Assembly: GCF_900115105.1 (NCBI RefSeq)
Contig: NZ_FOYP01000003.1
Coordinates: 62,001 to 126,000, forward strand
DNA: 64,000 bases
Origin: Yoonia tamlensis
GTDB taxonomy: Bacteria; Pseudomonadota; Alphaproteobacteria; Rhodobacterales; Rhodobacteraceae
Direction: 5' to 3'
Part shown: positions 34,302-43,845 of the stretch, piece by piece
Numbering within the stretch: the first letter of the stretch is position 1
Layout: every line of letters starts with the position of its first letter
The notes under the pieces: generated by a model
Database searches by the model: none
The model's input: the letters and a program-made list of their open reading frames with translations, nothing else
Told to the model about the DNA's origin: nothing
Program-made: the position numbers and the translations under genes

Positions 34302-35231
34302 TTAATTGCCAGAGATCGCCCCCCGTGCCTGCCATGCCGCCAAAATGTAGCGGCTCGTCATCAGATCAAGATGCGCGCCACCGCCATTCTTGAACAGTGT
34401 AATCTCTGCGTTACTGCTGCGTTGGAACCGATTTAGCGCATAATAGTCGGCCACAACATCCCCTTGGGCGATTGCCCCTGCCGCAAGCGGGATTTTCAGC
34501 TCTCCGATATGGTCCAGCGTTGTGTCAAAGTTGTCAACAAAGATGCGCGACCGCTGCAAGGCAAGGTCATCTGCCTCGCGCATGTCGGGGCGGTAAGCCC
34601 CAATAAGATCAATATGTTGGCCAGCGCGCAGCCATTCGCCTTTGATCAGGGGATCGGTCGACATCGTGGCCGATGTGACGATATCGGCGGCGTGCACCGC
34701 TTCGGCAAGATCTTGCGCAATTGTGACGTCAGGGTGCGCCTTTTGGAAAGCAGCCGCGCCTGCGGCCGATCTGTTCCAGACGGTGAACTGCGCATCCGCA
34801 AAAGCCGCGCCATAGGCTGCATAAAGGCTGTGCCCAACCGTGCCTGCGCCGACAATAAGGATATTCTTGCTGTCGGGGCGCGCCAGCCGGCGCGCCGCCA
34901 GCAGGCTGTCACCCGCTGTTTTCCATTTCGTGACAAGATGGAAATCGACAATCGCGTCCAATGACCCATCATCGGCTGAGAACAGGTTCACGGCGCCGCC
35001 AACCATCGGTTTGCCTGCCGCGCGGTTACCTGGAAAGATCGTCGCGCATTTCACCGCCAGCCCCATGCCCGCGATCCATGCGGACCGGTTCAGCAGGGTA
35101 TTATCGCCCTCGTATAGAAACACATCTGCCACATCCGCCTTGGGCAATTCATGACCGGCGGCCAGCGCATCGGTCAGCGCAAGCCAGTCAAGCTGCGCTT
35201 CGCCTTCGGCGAATGGGATCATCACGGTCAT
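34302..35231 (-). CDS. Ornithine cyclodeaminase/mu-crystallin family protein
   Basis: NAD(P)-dependent enzyme family of 309 residues. The Rossmann fold is visible as ILIVGAGTVGHSLYAAYG near residue 124; VKCATIFPGN near 60 and LIGAYRPDMREAD near 213 are family motifs. Family members act as ornithine cyclodeaminase, ketimine reductase or amino acid dehydrogenase; the exact activity cannot be decided. Overlaps the HAD gene upstream by 4 nt. Confidence 0.88.
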   Translation of the reverse strand: MTVMIPFAEGEAQLDWLALTDALAAGHELPKADVADVFLYEGDNTLLNRSAWIAGMGLAVKCATIFPGNRAAGKPMVGGAVNLFSADDGSLDAIVDFHLVTKWKTAGDSLLAARRLARPDSKNILIVGAGTVGHSLYAAYGAAFADAQFTVWNRSAAGAAAFQKAHPDVTIAQDLAEAVHAADIVTSATMSTDPLIKGEWLRAGQHIDLIGAYRPDMREADDLALQRSRIFVDNFDTTLDHIGELKIPLAAGAIAQGDVVADYYALNRFQRSSNAEITLFKNGGGAHLDLMTSRYILAAWQARGAISGN

Positions 35232-35851
35232 TGCGCGGCCCCCTGTGTCAGCAGGTTTTCGGCAACCAAACGATCCGCCCAGCCTTGCGCACCCGTAAAC
35301 AGATGTGTCTGCCAGCCGCGCGCGTCGGCCGTGGCGATATTGTCAGCACGGTCATCGACAAAAAGCAGCCCCTCGGGCGCGATAGCGCAATCCTGTTCGA
35401 CCATCTCGTAAATCCGGTGACCTGGTTTCACCTCTTGCATGTGGCCCGAAATATAGCGGCGGTCGAACTCGCGCAGGAACGGATAGACAGGCTCCGCGAT
35501 CTCAAAGGTCTGCACGCCGAAATTCGACAGGGCAAAAACAGGCACATTGGCCGCGCGCAAGGCACGCAACAGGCGCACCGAATGATCAATCGCGGGCGTC
35601 GCCATTTCGGACCAGTTGTCATGCCACATGCGCACTTCGGCGGCCCAATCGGGGTTTTCATCAGCCGCCGCATAAATCGTGTCGCGGAAATGATGGCCGC
35701 GATCGACCAGATCATTGATCCCGTGCAAGTCAATCGCGGCAAACATCGCTTTGCGGCGTTCTTCGCCAATCACGCGGTCATAAAACCGCTCTGGTTGCCA
35801 TTCGATCAGCACGTTGCCGATGTCAAAAATGACGGCCTGAATATTCGCCAT
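35228..35851 (-). CDS. HAD family phosphatase
   Basis: Haloacid dehalogenase-type hydrolase of 207 residues close to YihX-like phosphatases: motif I AVIFDIGNVLIEW at the N-terminus, motif II FALSNFG near 110, Lys in EVKPGHRIYE, and motif IV FVDDRADNIATA near 165. Likely substrate a small sugar phosphate (family knowledge). Start MANIQ at 35851 leaves the nucleophile in the usual place. Confidence 0.88.
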   Translation of the reverse strand: MANIQAVIFDIGNVLIEWQPERFYDRVIGEERRKAMFAAIDLHGINDLVDRGHHFRDTIYAAADENPDWAAEVRMWHDNWSEMATPAIDHSVRLLRALRAANVPVFALSNFGVQTFEIAEPVYPFLREFDRRYISGHMQEVKPGHRIYEMVEQDCAIAPEGLLFVDDRADNIATADARGWQTHLFTGAQGWADRLVAENLLTQGAAQ

Positions 35852-35910
35852 ACCGGCCCCCAACATATTCGCTTGAATTCAGTCTAGCAGCGCGCGCTGG
35901 AGTGTAAACG

Positions 35911-36354
35911 CTAACGTGCGGCTTGGCGCACAAGCCGTTCCAACGCATCCAGAAACCGCGCGCGGTCTGCCTTGCCGAACGGCTTGCCACCACCCTGCCG
36001 AAACGGATCAGCCGCGCGCATGTCGGCCATCAGATCACGGGTCGCAAGAACATTGCCGATATTGGCGGTGGTTAGCGGTTCGCCATTGTGCTTGAGCACC
36101 AGCGCCCCGTTCTCGATACACCGCGCAGCCAGTGGAATATCGCCCGTAATCACCACATCGCCATTGCCCGCGCGATCCGCGATCCACATATCAGCGATAT
36201 CAGGGCCATCCGGCACCACCACCGTTTCGACATAAGGGTTGGCAGAAGGCCGGATGCCGCCGTTAGAGACCACAAACATCTTGAGCTTATGACGGGTGCC
36301 GACCCGTTCGACCTCTGCCTTGACGGGGCAGGCATCCGCATCGACATAGATCAT
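35911..36354 (-). CDS. UPF0178/YaiI family protein
   Basis: Protein of 147 residues of the YaiI/YqxD family with a PIN-like fold, function unproven. [12 protein letters not shown] at the N-terminus, [16 protein letters not shown] near 46, and [14 protein letters not shown] are the family motifs. ATGA overlap with the fghA stop shows co-transcription. Confidence 0.92.
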   Translation of the reverse strand: MIYVDADACPVKAEVERVGTRHKLKMFVVSNGGIRPSANPYVETVVVPDGPDIADMWIADRAGNGDVVITGDIPLAARCIENGALVLKHNGEPLTTANIGNVLATRDLMADMRAADPFRQGGGKPFGKADRARFLDALERLVRQAAR

Positions 36355-37181
36355 GCGTAAAGCGCCTCTGCGTGGAAGGCGACGTGGTCTTCCATAAAGG
36401 TCGCGATGAAGAAATAGGAATGGTCATAGCCCTTTTGCAGGCGGATCGTACCCTGTTGCGATTTCTCGGCCATTGCTTGGGCTAACGCGGGCGTGCCCAG
36501 CAATGCGGTGAACTGGTCGTCTGTGCCTGTGTCGATCAGGATCGGGCCGTCGAACCCTTCGCCTTGCATCAAAACGCTGGCATCATGCGGGCCCCATTGG
36601 GATTCGTCCGCGCCCCAATAGGCAGTGAATTGTTTGCGGCCCCATTCGCTGTTCAGCGGGTTACAAATCGGCGCAAAGGCCGACACAGACCGGAACCGCC
36701 CGGGCAAGGCCAGCGCCATCGTCAGCGCGCCATGCCCGCCCATCGAATGCCCGCAGATCGACTGGCGATCCATATCGAGCGCAAAGTTTTCACCGACCAG
36801 CGCGGGCAATTCTTCGGCAACATAGGTCCACATTTTGAAATGCTTGTCCCAAGGGGCCGTGGTCGCATCAATGTAGAACCCTGCGCCCTGCCCCAGATCA
36901 TAGGCGTCATCGTCTGGCACATCGGCGCCGCGCGGGGATGTGTCGGGAAAAATCAGCGCGATGCCCTGTTCGGCGGCCCAAGCCTGCGCGCCCGCCTTGG
37001 TCATTGCGTTTTCATGGGTGCAGGTCAGACCGGACAGAAACCACAGCACAGGCACGGGGCCATGCGCCGCCTCTTCGGGCATAAAGACGCCAAATGTCAT
37101 CTCGCAGTTGCAGCTGTCTGATGCGTGTGAATAGACCCCTTGGGTTCCGCCATAACAGCGATTTTCAGAAATGGTTTTCAT
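36351..37181 (-). CDS. fghA: S-formylglutathione hydrolase
   Basis: Serine esterase of 276 residues releasing formate and glutathione from S-formylglutathione, second enzyme of glutathione-dependent formaldehyde oxidation. The nucleophile Ser146 is in [27 protein letters not shown] is typical of the esterase D family, and the late His lies in KGYDHSYFF. It is separated from frmA by about 12 kb; formate made here would feed a formate dehydrogenase matured by FdhD. Confidence 0.94.
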   Translation of the reverse strand: MKTISENRCYGGTQGVYSHASDSCNCEMTFGVFMPEEAAHGPVPVLWFLSGLTCTHENAMTKAGAQAWAAEQGIALIFPDTSPRGADVPDDDAYDLGQGAGFYIDATTAPWDKHFKMWTYVAEELPALVGENFALDMDRQSICGHSMGGHGALTMALALPGRFRSVSAFAPICNPLNSEWGRKQFTAYWGADESQWGPHDASVLMQGEGFDGPILIDTGTDDQFTALLGTPALAQAMAEKSQQGTIRLQKGYDHSYFFIATFMEDHVAFHAEALYA

Positions 37182-37219
37182 CGTGGCCTCCTGTTATGCG
37201 CATAACGGCTAGCGCAGGA

Positions 37220-38149
37220 TCAAATGCTTGTCACCCATGCAATCACAAGCGACACGGTGACCACGCTGGCAACAGTGGAAACCAAAATCGTCGCGGACGC
37301 ACGCGCCGGGGCCACGCCATAATGCTGGGCCAGAATATAGACATTGCCTGCCACCGGCAAAGACGCCGCCGCGATCATGACGCCCGCCGAAAACGGGGCG
37401 ATGTCGAAGATGAAGAAAGCCGCGATTGCGCAAGCCAGCGGATGCACGATCAGCTTGCAAAAGCTGAGCCAACCCGCGACCGCTAGGCGCTCTGCCGATT
37501 TGGAGGCCAGTGAAGCGCCAATCACAAACAGCGCACCCGGTGTCGCCGCAGCACCAAGCATGGTCAGAAAATCATTCACCGGAACAGGGATCGGGATATC
37601 GCCCGCCGCCGCAAGAACACCCAGCGAAATCGACACGATCATTGGATTTTTAAGCAGCCCCAACCCCACAGTCCCCAAGATACGCGGCGACATGCGCCCG
37701 TCACGCGCGCCGGTGATCAGAATGACAATCAAGCTGCCAAAAACAATCAGATCAACAAGCAACACCATCATCACAGGGCCAATTGCGGCGTCACCCAGCA
37801 GCAAAACCAGCATCGGGATGCCCAGATATCCGACGTTGCCGACAACTGCGCATTGGGCTTCGACCGCCGCCTCGGTCATCGGGACGCGGCGGCGTAATGC
37901 GACAAATGTAGCAACCACGTAGACCACCATAGTCGCGCTGAGGTAAGCAAAGACAAAACGCCAGTCCAACACAGCATCCAACGCCAGGTTCGCGGAAAAC
38001 CGGAACAGCATCGCCGATAGCGCAAAGTAGAATACAAACTTGGCTAGATAGGCATTGGCTTCTTGGGGAAAGAAACCGGTGCGCGCCGCGCCGTAACCCA
38101 TGGCGATCAGCATGAAAAACGGCATTGTCTGCAGGAAGATATCGATCAT
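37220..38149 (-). CDS. AEC family transporter
   Basis: Membrane permease of 309 residues with ten or so hydrophobic segments, of the auxin efflux carrier superfamily common in bacteria. Opening MIDIFLQTMPFFMLIAMGYG and central GNVGYLGIPMLVLLLGD near 128 are typical. Substrate probably a small organic anion (family knowledge). It precedes fghA in the same direction with a 38-bp gap. Confidence 0.88.
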   Translation of the reverse strand: MIDIFLQTMPFFMLIAMGYGAARTGFFPQEANAYLAKFVFYFALSAMLFRFSANLALDAVLDWRFVFAYLSATMVVYVVATFVALRRRVPMTEAAVEAQCAVVGNVGYLGIPMLVLLLGDAAIGPVMMVLLVDLIVFGSLIVILITGARDGRMSPRILGTVGLGLLKNPMIVSISLGVLAAAGDIPIPVPVNDFLTMLGAAATPGALFVIGASLASKSAERLAVAGWLSFCKLIVHPLACAIAAFFIFDIAPFSAGVMIAAASLPVAGNVYILAQHYGVAPARASATILVSTVASVVTVSLVIAWVTSI

Positions 38150-38155
38150 GCGGGG

Positions 38156-39025
38156 TTATTCGAATGTGCCAACCGCGCGCCCCAGCAGCATGAACGCACG
38201 GGCGCTGCGGGTTTGCGCGAGGATCAGCAATTCTTCGTCGCTGGCGTCCGGCACAAAACTGTCGATCATCTTGTCGAAATGGCGCAGGAAATGCAGCATT
38301 GAATCGCGAAAGATCGTGTCGGATTTTTTGCGGTGCAAAACAGCGGCAAGCGCCGATTGGTCAGTCACACCGCCGACATCCGCAATGCCAGCGCCGCGTT
38401 CACCAGCCGCAAACCTGCGCCAAAGATCCGCATTCGCGGGTGCCGCATCAAGATCATCCATATAGATCCCGTCTTGCGACAAAAGCGTCAGCACGTCCTG
38501 GCTGGCCTGCACCAGTTGCCGTGCCTGCGGATCGCGCAAGGCGGCGCGCAGGGCGGCGAACCCTTCGGTGTCTTCGGCGGTATCGGGGAAATTCAGCGCC
38601 CGAATCAAATCAATAGTCCCAAGCGCGCTTGCCACGGGCGCAGGGGGTTCTGGCGTCACCTGCTTTGTCTGTGGCGCGGGGGGGGCTGTTGGTTTTGGGG
38701 CAGGCGTCGGGGCGGTCGGGCGCTGTGGCGCGGGTTGGCTGACCCGCGTCTGGCGCAGCGCGTCCAGCGCAGACTGCATGCGAAAATTTTCATCGCGCAG
38801 GCCACGTTGTGCGCGCAGCCCAAGATCGGCCAGCACGACCAGCGCGACCGGCAGCGTAACCACCATGACAAGCGCCATAAACCGCAGGCTGTCAAAGCCG
38901 GCATCGGTAAAGACCCGCGGCGGGATTGCAATAAACAGCACCAAAAGCAGAACCACCCAGCCCAAGACGAGGCCCAGCGCAATCCGCGATATCGGGCCAG
39001 AGGCATTGGCATGTGGGCGCGTCAT
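38156..39025 (-). CDS. Conserved membrane protein with Pro-rich linker
   Basis: Protein of 289 residues: two N-terminal hydrophobic helices (about 15-35 and 48-67), a short coiled stretch, a Pro/Ala/Thr-rich linker (about 97-130), and a C-terminal helical domain ending ARAFMLLGRAVGTFE. No recognised catalytic motif. Rhodobacteraceae carry similar proteins of unknown function next to greA or AEC transporter genes (recalled, not checked). Confidence 0.75.
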   Translation of the reverse strand: MTRPHANASGPISRIALGLVLGWVVLLLVLFIAIPPRVFTDAGFDSLRFMALVMVVTLPVALVVLADLGLRAQRGLRDENFRMQSALDALRQTRVSQPAPQRPTAPTPAPKPTAPPAPQTKQVTPEPPAPVASALGTIDLIRALNFPDTAEDTEGFAALRAALRDPQARQLVQASQDVLTLLSQDGIYMDDLDAAPANADLWRRFAAGERGAGIADVGGVTDQSALAAVLHRKKSDTIFRDSMLHFLRHFDKMIDSFVPDASDEELLILAQTRSARAFMLLGRAVGTFE

Positions 39026-39039
39026 AAACGGGATGCTTT

Positions 39040-39510
39040 CTACTTGAACGAAATCGACAGAATTTCATAGCTGCGCACGCCGCCGGGGGTACGCACCTCG
39101 ACGCTGTCGCCTGTCTCTTTGCCAATCAATGCACGCGAAAGCGGCGATTGCATATTCAATTTTCCGTTTTCGATATCGGCCTCGTATTCACCGACGATCT
39201 GATAGGTCTTTTCCTCGTCGGTTTCTTCATCAACCAATGCAACGGTGGCACCAAATTTGATGGTCCCCGAAAGTTTTGCCACGTCGATCACATCGGCAAG
39301 CGAAATCACGCCTTCCAATTCCTTCACGCGCCCTTCGATAAATGACTGCTTTTCCTTGGCAGAATGATATTCCGCGTTCTCGGATAGATCGCCATGTTCA
39401 CGGGCTTCGGCAATGGCGCGGATGATGGCCGGCCGCTCAACAGTCTTGAGGTGCTTCAATTCGGCATCCAGCTTGTCAAAACCTGCGCGTGTGAGTGGGA
39501 TCTTATCCAT
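39040..39510 (-). CDS. greA: Transcription elongation factor GreA
   Basis: Rescues stalled RNA polymerase by stimulating transcript cleavage. The 156 residues consist of an N-terminal coiled coil with the tip residues in [18 protein letters not shown] (near 38-55) and a C-terminal FKBP-like domain ([14 protein letters not shown]). Length matches the family. Upstream 200 bp separate it from the divergent etf-QO gene. Confidence 0.95.
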   Translation of the reverse strand: MDKIPLTRAGFDKLDAELKHLKTVERPAIIRAIAEAREHGDLSENAEYHSAKEKQSFIEGRVKELEGVISLADVIDVAKLSGTIKFGATVALVDEETDEEKTYQIVGEYEADIENGKLNMQSPLSRALIGKETGDSVEVRTPGGVRSYEILSISFK

Positions 39511-39713
39511 TATGCCTCTGCTCCGGGGTAAAAAGTGTCAATCGATCGTTCATAGCCTAATTGGGGTAAGCAAAGTCAAGGCCCATGGCGCGATCACTTG
39601 TCGCGGCTGGCGGTTTTGACGTTGTGTCTTGATTGCCCCACAATCCTGCTTCAGGTAACGATTGCTTAAAGCGATTAAAAGGGGGCATCGCCCCATAAGC
39701 GAAGGATGACCAG

Positions 39714-41363
39714 ATGGCCGAAACGACACGCGAAACGATGGAATATGACGTAGTAATCGTTGGCGCAGGGCCTGCAGGGCTGTCAGCGGCGATCCGCCTC
39801 AAGCAGCTTGATGCTGATTTGAACGTCGTTGTGCTTGAAAAGGGGTCCGAAGTCGGCGCGCATATCCTGTCGGGCGCGGTGCTTGATCCATCTGGCCTGA
39901 ACGCGTTGATCCCCGATTGGAAAGAAAAAGGCGCGCCACTGAACGTGCCGGTCAAAAAAGACAATTTCTATATGCTGGGTGAATCGGGTCAGTTGCGTAT
40001 CCCGAACATTGCAATGCCGCCGCTGATGAACAATCACGGCAATTACATTGTGTCGATGGGCAATATCTGCCGCTGGATGGCCGAACAAGCCGAAGAACTG
40101 GGCGTCGAGATTTTTCCAGGCATGGCCTGTTCCGAACTGGTGTTCGGCGACAATGGCGAAGTCAAAGGTGTGGTCGCCGGTGAATTTGGCAAGAACCCCG
40201 ATGGGACCGAAGGCCCCGGTTATGAACCCGGCATGGAACTGCACGGCAAATACGTGTTCTTGTCCGAGGGCGTGCGCGGGTCCCTGTCAAAACAGGTAAT
40301 CGCGAAATACAATCTTTCTGACGGCCATGATGTCCAGAAATACGGGCTTGGCATGAAAGAAATCTGGGAAATTGATCCCGCCAAGCACCGCGAAGGCACC
40401 GTGACCCACACAATGGGCTGGCCTTTGGGTGGCAACGCGGGTGGCGGATCATTCATCTACCACCTTGAAAACAATCAGGTCTATGTCGGCTTTGTGGTTC
40501 ACCTGAACTACAAGAACCCGCATCTGTTTCCTTATATGGAATTCCAGAAATTCAAACATCACCCGATGGTCGCGGACCTGCTGAAAGGCGGCAAACGCGT
40601 GGCTTATGGCGCCCGCGCGATCACCGAAGGCGGTTATCAGTCGATGCCAAAACTGACCTTCCCGGGTGGCGCGCTTCTGGGCTGTTCGGCGGGCATGGTT
40701 AACGTGCCGCGCATCAAGGGCAACCATAACGCCATGCTATCGGGCATCGCCGCCGCCGAAGCCGCCTTTGCCGCATTCAAAGACGGTCGCCAAAGCGACG
40801 AGCTGACCGATTACGAGGTCGCCGTGCGCGAAGGCGATATTGGTGCCGATCTGAAAAAAGTGCGCAACGTCAAACCGCTCTGGTCAAAATACGGGCTGCT
40901 TGCATCGCTCGCTGTCGGCGGCATGGACATGTGGACCAACACATTCGGGTTCTCGCTTTTGGGCACGCTCAAGCACGGGAAATCCGACGCGGATGCCACC
41001 GAAGAAGCCAGCAAACACAAGGTTATCGACTACCCCAAACCCGATGGCACCCTGTCGTTTGACCGACTGACCAACGTTTCCTTCAGCTTTACCAACCACG
41101 AAGAAAGCCAGCCTGCGCACCTTCAGCTGACTGATCCGTCAGTACCGGTCGATGTGAACCTTGCCAAATACGCAGGCCCGTCCGCGCGCTACTGTCCGGC
41201 GGGTGTTTACGAATTTGTGCATGAAGAAGGCAAAGACACGCGGTTTGTGATCAATTTCCAAAACTGTGTGCATTGCAAAACCTGCGATATCAAAGACCCG
41301 AGCCAGAATATTACATGGACAACGCCCCAAGGCGGCGACGGGCCGAACTATCCGAACATGTAA
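39714..41363 (+). CDS. Electron transfer flavoprotein-ubiquinone oxidoreductase
   Basis: Inner-membrane FAD and 4Fe-4S enzyme of 549 residues passing electrons from ETF, hence from acyl-CoA dehydrogenases such as that at 9947-11650, to ubiquinone. FAD loop VIVGAGPAGLSAA at residues 13-25; membrane-facing ubiquinone part in the middle; cluster cysteines in RYCPAGVYE and NCVHCKTCDI near the C-terminus. GAAGGA ribosome binding site ahead of the ATG. Confidence 0.95.
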   Translation: MAETTRETMEYDVVIVGAGPAGLSAAIRLKQLDADLNVVVLEKGSEVGAHILSGAVLDPSGLNALIPDWKEKGAPLNVPVKKDNFYMLGESGQLRIPNIAMPPLMNNHGNYIVSMGNICRWMAEQAEELGVEIFPGMACSELVFGDNGEVKGVVAGEFGKNPDGTEGPGYEPGMELHGKYVFLSEGVRGSLSKQVIAKYNLSDGHDVQKYGLGMKEIWEIDPAKHREGTVTHTMGWPLGGNAGGGSFIYHLENNQVYVGFVVHLNYKNPHLFPYMEFQKFKHHPMVADLLKGGKRVAYGARAITEGGYQSMPKLTFPGGALLGCSAGMVNVPRIKGNHNAMLSGIAAAEAAFAAFKDGRQSDELTDYEVAVREGDIGADLKKVRNVKPLWSKYGLLASLAVGGMDMWTNTFGFSLLGTLKHGKSDADATEEASKHKVIDYPKPDGTLSFDRLTNVSFSFTNHEESQPAHLQLTDPSVPVDVNLAKYAGPSARYCPAGVYEFVHEEGKDTRFVINFQNCVHCKTCDIKDPSQNITWTTPQGGDGPNYPNM

Positions 41364-41407
41364 AACAATGCTGGGGGCTTTATGCCCCCATTTCACGGGA
41401 TCACCTC

Positions 41408-41737
41408 ATGAACAGTTCAGATCTCTCAATCGCGGACCGATTGACACAGCTTATCGCGCAGCGCGAAAGCTTCCAAATCGGCGAATATGAATTTGAAACT
41501 CAAAAGCGCGCGGCATTACAGTTATCTCCTGCAGGGCTGCATCCGGTGGTACGTAATTTGCTGGCGTTCTTGATCGTCAACTGCGCAAGTTTGGGTTTTG
41601 CTATCGCATTCCCAGACTATGCAAAACTCGCGCTGATTGTGATTGGCATCCTGCTCGCAATTATCGTCACGCTGCTCACTTCATCAATCACGCATACTGG
41701 CGGTGACGGATCATCCGATTTGGGCGGGTCGGACTGA
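41408..41737 (+). CDS. Small membrane protein with SHOCT-like N-terminus
   Basis: Protein of 109 residues. Residues about 9-37 (LTQLIAQRESFQIGEYEFET followed by QKRAAL) resemble the SHOCT helical hairpin with its I-x-x-x-EF-x-x-x-K pattern. Two hydrophobic segments follow (about 52-66 and 71-88), then a Gly/Ser/Asp-rich tail. Not a known family. It lies 45 bp behind the ETF oxidoreductase gene. Start ATG at 41408 (MNSSDLS); earlier starts overlap the upstream gene. Confidence 0.6.
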   Translation: MNSSDLSIADRLTQLIAQRESFQIGEYEFETQKRAALQLSPAGLHPVVRNLLAFLIVNCASLGFAIAFPDYAKLALIVIGILLAIIVTLLTSSITHTGGDGSSDLGGSD

Positions 41738-41767
41738 TGCGATTCCTGATCACACTGTCTTGGACAT

Positions 41768-41980
41768 ATGCAAATGCCGCAAACTAACGAACAGACGCGT
41801 ACGCTCGCGGCACTGCAATTTATGTATACAGCAGGGCAGATTAGTGAACGCGAACACGCCGTCGCAAAGAACATTGCGCTTGGCGATGCGCCGAAATCGC
41901 GCAGGGTGATCTTTCCGATTGCAGGGCTTATTGTCACCAATATCGTGGTGCTAATGGCAACCTTCATAGCCGCTTTTTAG
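41768..41980 (+). CDS. Small single-helix membrane protein with SHOCT-like N-terminus
   Basis: Protein of 70 residues. TLAALQFMYTAGQISEREHA followed by VAK near residues 12-34 is close to the SHOCT pattern (L-x-x-L-x-x-M-G-x-I-S-E-x-E-x-x-x-x-K), followed by one C-terminal membrane helix (VIFPIAGLIVTNIVVLMATF). The layout resembles the gene at 41408-41737, so the two may be related and act together. Start codon could be 41768 or 41774; the ribosome binding site is weak. Confidence 0.6.
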   Translation: MQMPQTNEQTRTLAALQFMYTAGQISEREHAVAKNIALGDAPKSRRVIFPIAGLIVTNIVVLMATFIAAF

Positions 41981-42023
41981 AGCCACAGGCGCAGAGTTCC
42001 CCTTGCGCCTGTGTATTGATTGG

Positions 42024-43685
42024 CTACCGCAAAACATACCCGCCCGGCCAAGTCAGCGTGTAATCAAGACTGATTACCTGTTTTTCACCGGCGGACACGC
42101 TCAGATCCCATTCAAGGATGCCGCGTTGCCCTTCGGGGTTGGTGCGGGTGACGGATGGGCTGGCTGTCACGCTGACCTCTAGGTCGTCTTGCTCCGAATA
42201 GGGCACCGCATCACGCAGCAGCACATCCCAATCTTGGCCCGTCAGGTTTTCAACTGATATCACGGCTTCTTCTTTCAGCTCGTTTGTGCTGGTGAATACA
42301 CCGCGGTCGCCCTCTGACCGGTTCGGGGTCATCCGGTTCAGGATAATCCCGTCAAGCGGCCCAAAGCCCATTTGCATATCCGCGCCCGCCGCGACCAGTG
42401 GCAGCTCGCTAAACCCGATCATCGTGCCATCTGCAAACATCAGCGCGGTGCCGGGCAGCAGCAGTTCTTGGGTGCTATTGGTGAATTCGGCCACGCGGTA
42501 GGCGACGCTATCGCGGCTTGGCGCGGCCTCGGCCCAGACCTCCGCATCCAGCGATAGGGTATCAAGCGGCAAGCGCAGGTCTTCGACGCCATTGCGGATA
42601 TTCACGCGACCCGGATAGGTATATGTCACCGCAGCACCGCTGAAATTGGCCACAGGCATAACCGGTTGGGCAAATGCGGTGACGGCCATTGGCGCTTCCT
42701 CCATCAGCATAATTGATCCGGCCATGCGGTCCGACATATCGCGCGCCAGCTTTTCGCGTTCCAACTCTTCTTCTGACACGATCTGGCGCAGCGGGGCCCA
42801 AACGCCGCTTGGCGCGATTTGTTCGCCCGGACGCGCGGTGGACAAGACCAGCTCCACATCCATCCAGTCCTGACCGCTATCCTGACTGATTACCACAGCG
42901 CGATCCAGATCAAGCGATGGCGCATCGCCCGTGGTCAGCCGCATGTCATAGACGGGCGACCAATTGGCGAACCCTTCTTGCGTGCTGACATCAATCACAA
43001 ACTCGCCCGCCTCGGCCACGGCAATCGAAAAGGTCAGCACAGCGCCATCCTTTTCAGGGGCAATTAGCGCTGCCAGCGCGCGCTGCGCGTCACGTAAGGC
43101 GGTTGCATCATCCTCGCGGGCGCGCTCGGCGGCGCTTGCCTCTTGCTCGGCCGCAAATGCGGCCTGACGCGCGGTCAGGGTTTCCGCGCCAACCATTTGG
43201 GCAAGTGCGCGAATGTCGTCAATGCCATTGGCCGACAATGCTTCGCCCGCGCTGGCCTGCGACAGGCTTTGCAGAAATGCGATCTGTTCGTCCGCCGCAG
43301 CCACACGCAGACGGATTTGCGCAATGTCCGCGTCACGCTGGCGCAAAACATCCTCAAGCCGCGCGACTTCGTCCTTGGCGGCCTGGACTTCGGGCGTGGT
43401 CTGGTCCGGCGTCACGGGCAGACGGTCGTGCGCAAGGTTCACCGCACCGATCTGCACGCCCTGCGGTGCGGCCAGCCGCAGCCCTTGGGTCATCAACCCT
43501 TCGGGTAGGCCGGGGACGGTGATTTCATGCTGGCCTGCGGGCAGGTCCAGCACCACTTGTCGGGTCACAGTCGCAAGGCCGGGATAGATGGTGACACTAT
43601 CGACCTTGGCCGCGCCGGTGAAATTATCGGCAAAGGCGGGGGCGCAAAGCGCAATAAGGCTGGTGGTCAAGAGAGGGCGCAACAT
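42024..43685 (-). CDS. DUF4139 domain exported protein
   Basis: Exported protein of 553 residues: signal peptide MLRPLLTTSLIALCAPAFA, an N-terminal DUF4140-like beta domain (VTIYPGLATVTRQV), a long coiled coil (about 95-225), then DUF4139 (NWSPVYDMRLTTGD, GILEWDLSVSAGEK). Function unknown; likely periplasmic. AGGAG seven bases before the ATG at 43685 decides the start over an 87-codon upstream extension. Confidence 0.88.
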   Translation of the reverse strand: MLRPLLTTSLIALCAPAFADNFTGAAKVDSVTIYPGLATVTRQVVLDLPAGQHEITVPGLPEGLMTQGLRLAAPQGVQIGAVNLAHDRLPVTPDQTTPEVQAAKDEVARLEDVLRQRDADIAQIRLRVAAADEQIAFLQSLSQASAGEALSANGIDDIRALAQMVGAETLTARQAAFAAEQEASAAERAREDDATALRDAQRALAALIAPEKDGAVLTFSIAVAEAGEFVIDVSTQEGFANWSPVYDMRLTTGDAPSLDLDRAVVISQDSGQDWMDVELVLSTARPGEQIAPSGVWAPLRQIVSEEELEREKLARDMSDRMAGSIMLMEEAPMAVTAFAQPVMPVANFSGAAVTYTYPGRVNIRNGVEDLRLPLDTLSLDAEVWAEAAPSRDSVAYRVAEFTNSTQELLLPGTALMFADGTMIGFSELPLVAAGADMQMGFGPLDGIILNRMTPNRSEGDRGVFTSTNELKEEAVISVENLTGQDWDVLLRDAVPYSEQDDLEVSVTASPSVTRTNPEGQRGILEWDLSVSAGEKQVISLDYTLTWPGGYVLR

Positions 43686-43845
43686 TGGAAGCTCCTGTAT
43701 GGTTCGCTGGTTGGTTGTACGATGGTATGACGCGGGCCACAGCGCAATCCTTGGGTGCGTTGAAAAATAATTTCGACGGCGGGAAATTGCCGGATTGACC
43801 CACCGACCAAAGGGGTTCACCAAACAGGCAATCCGGAGGGCCGCT

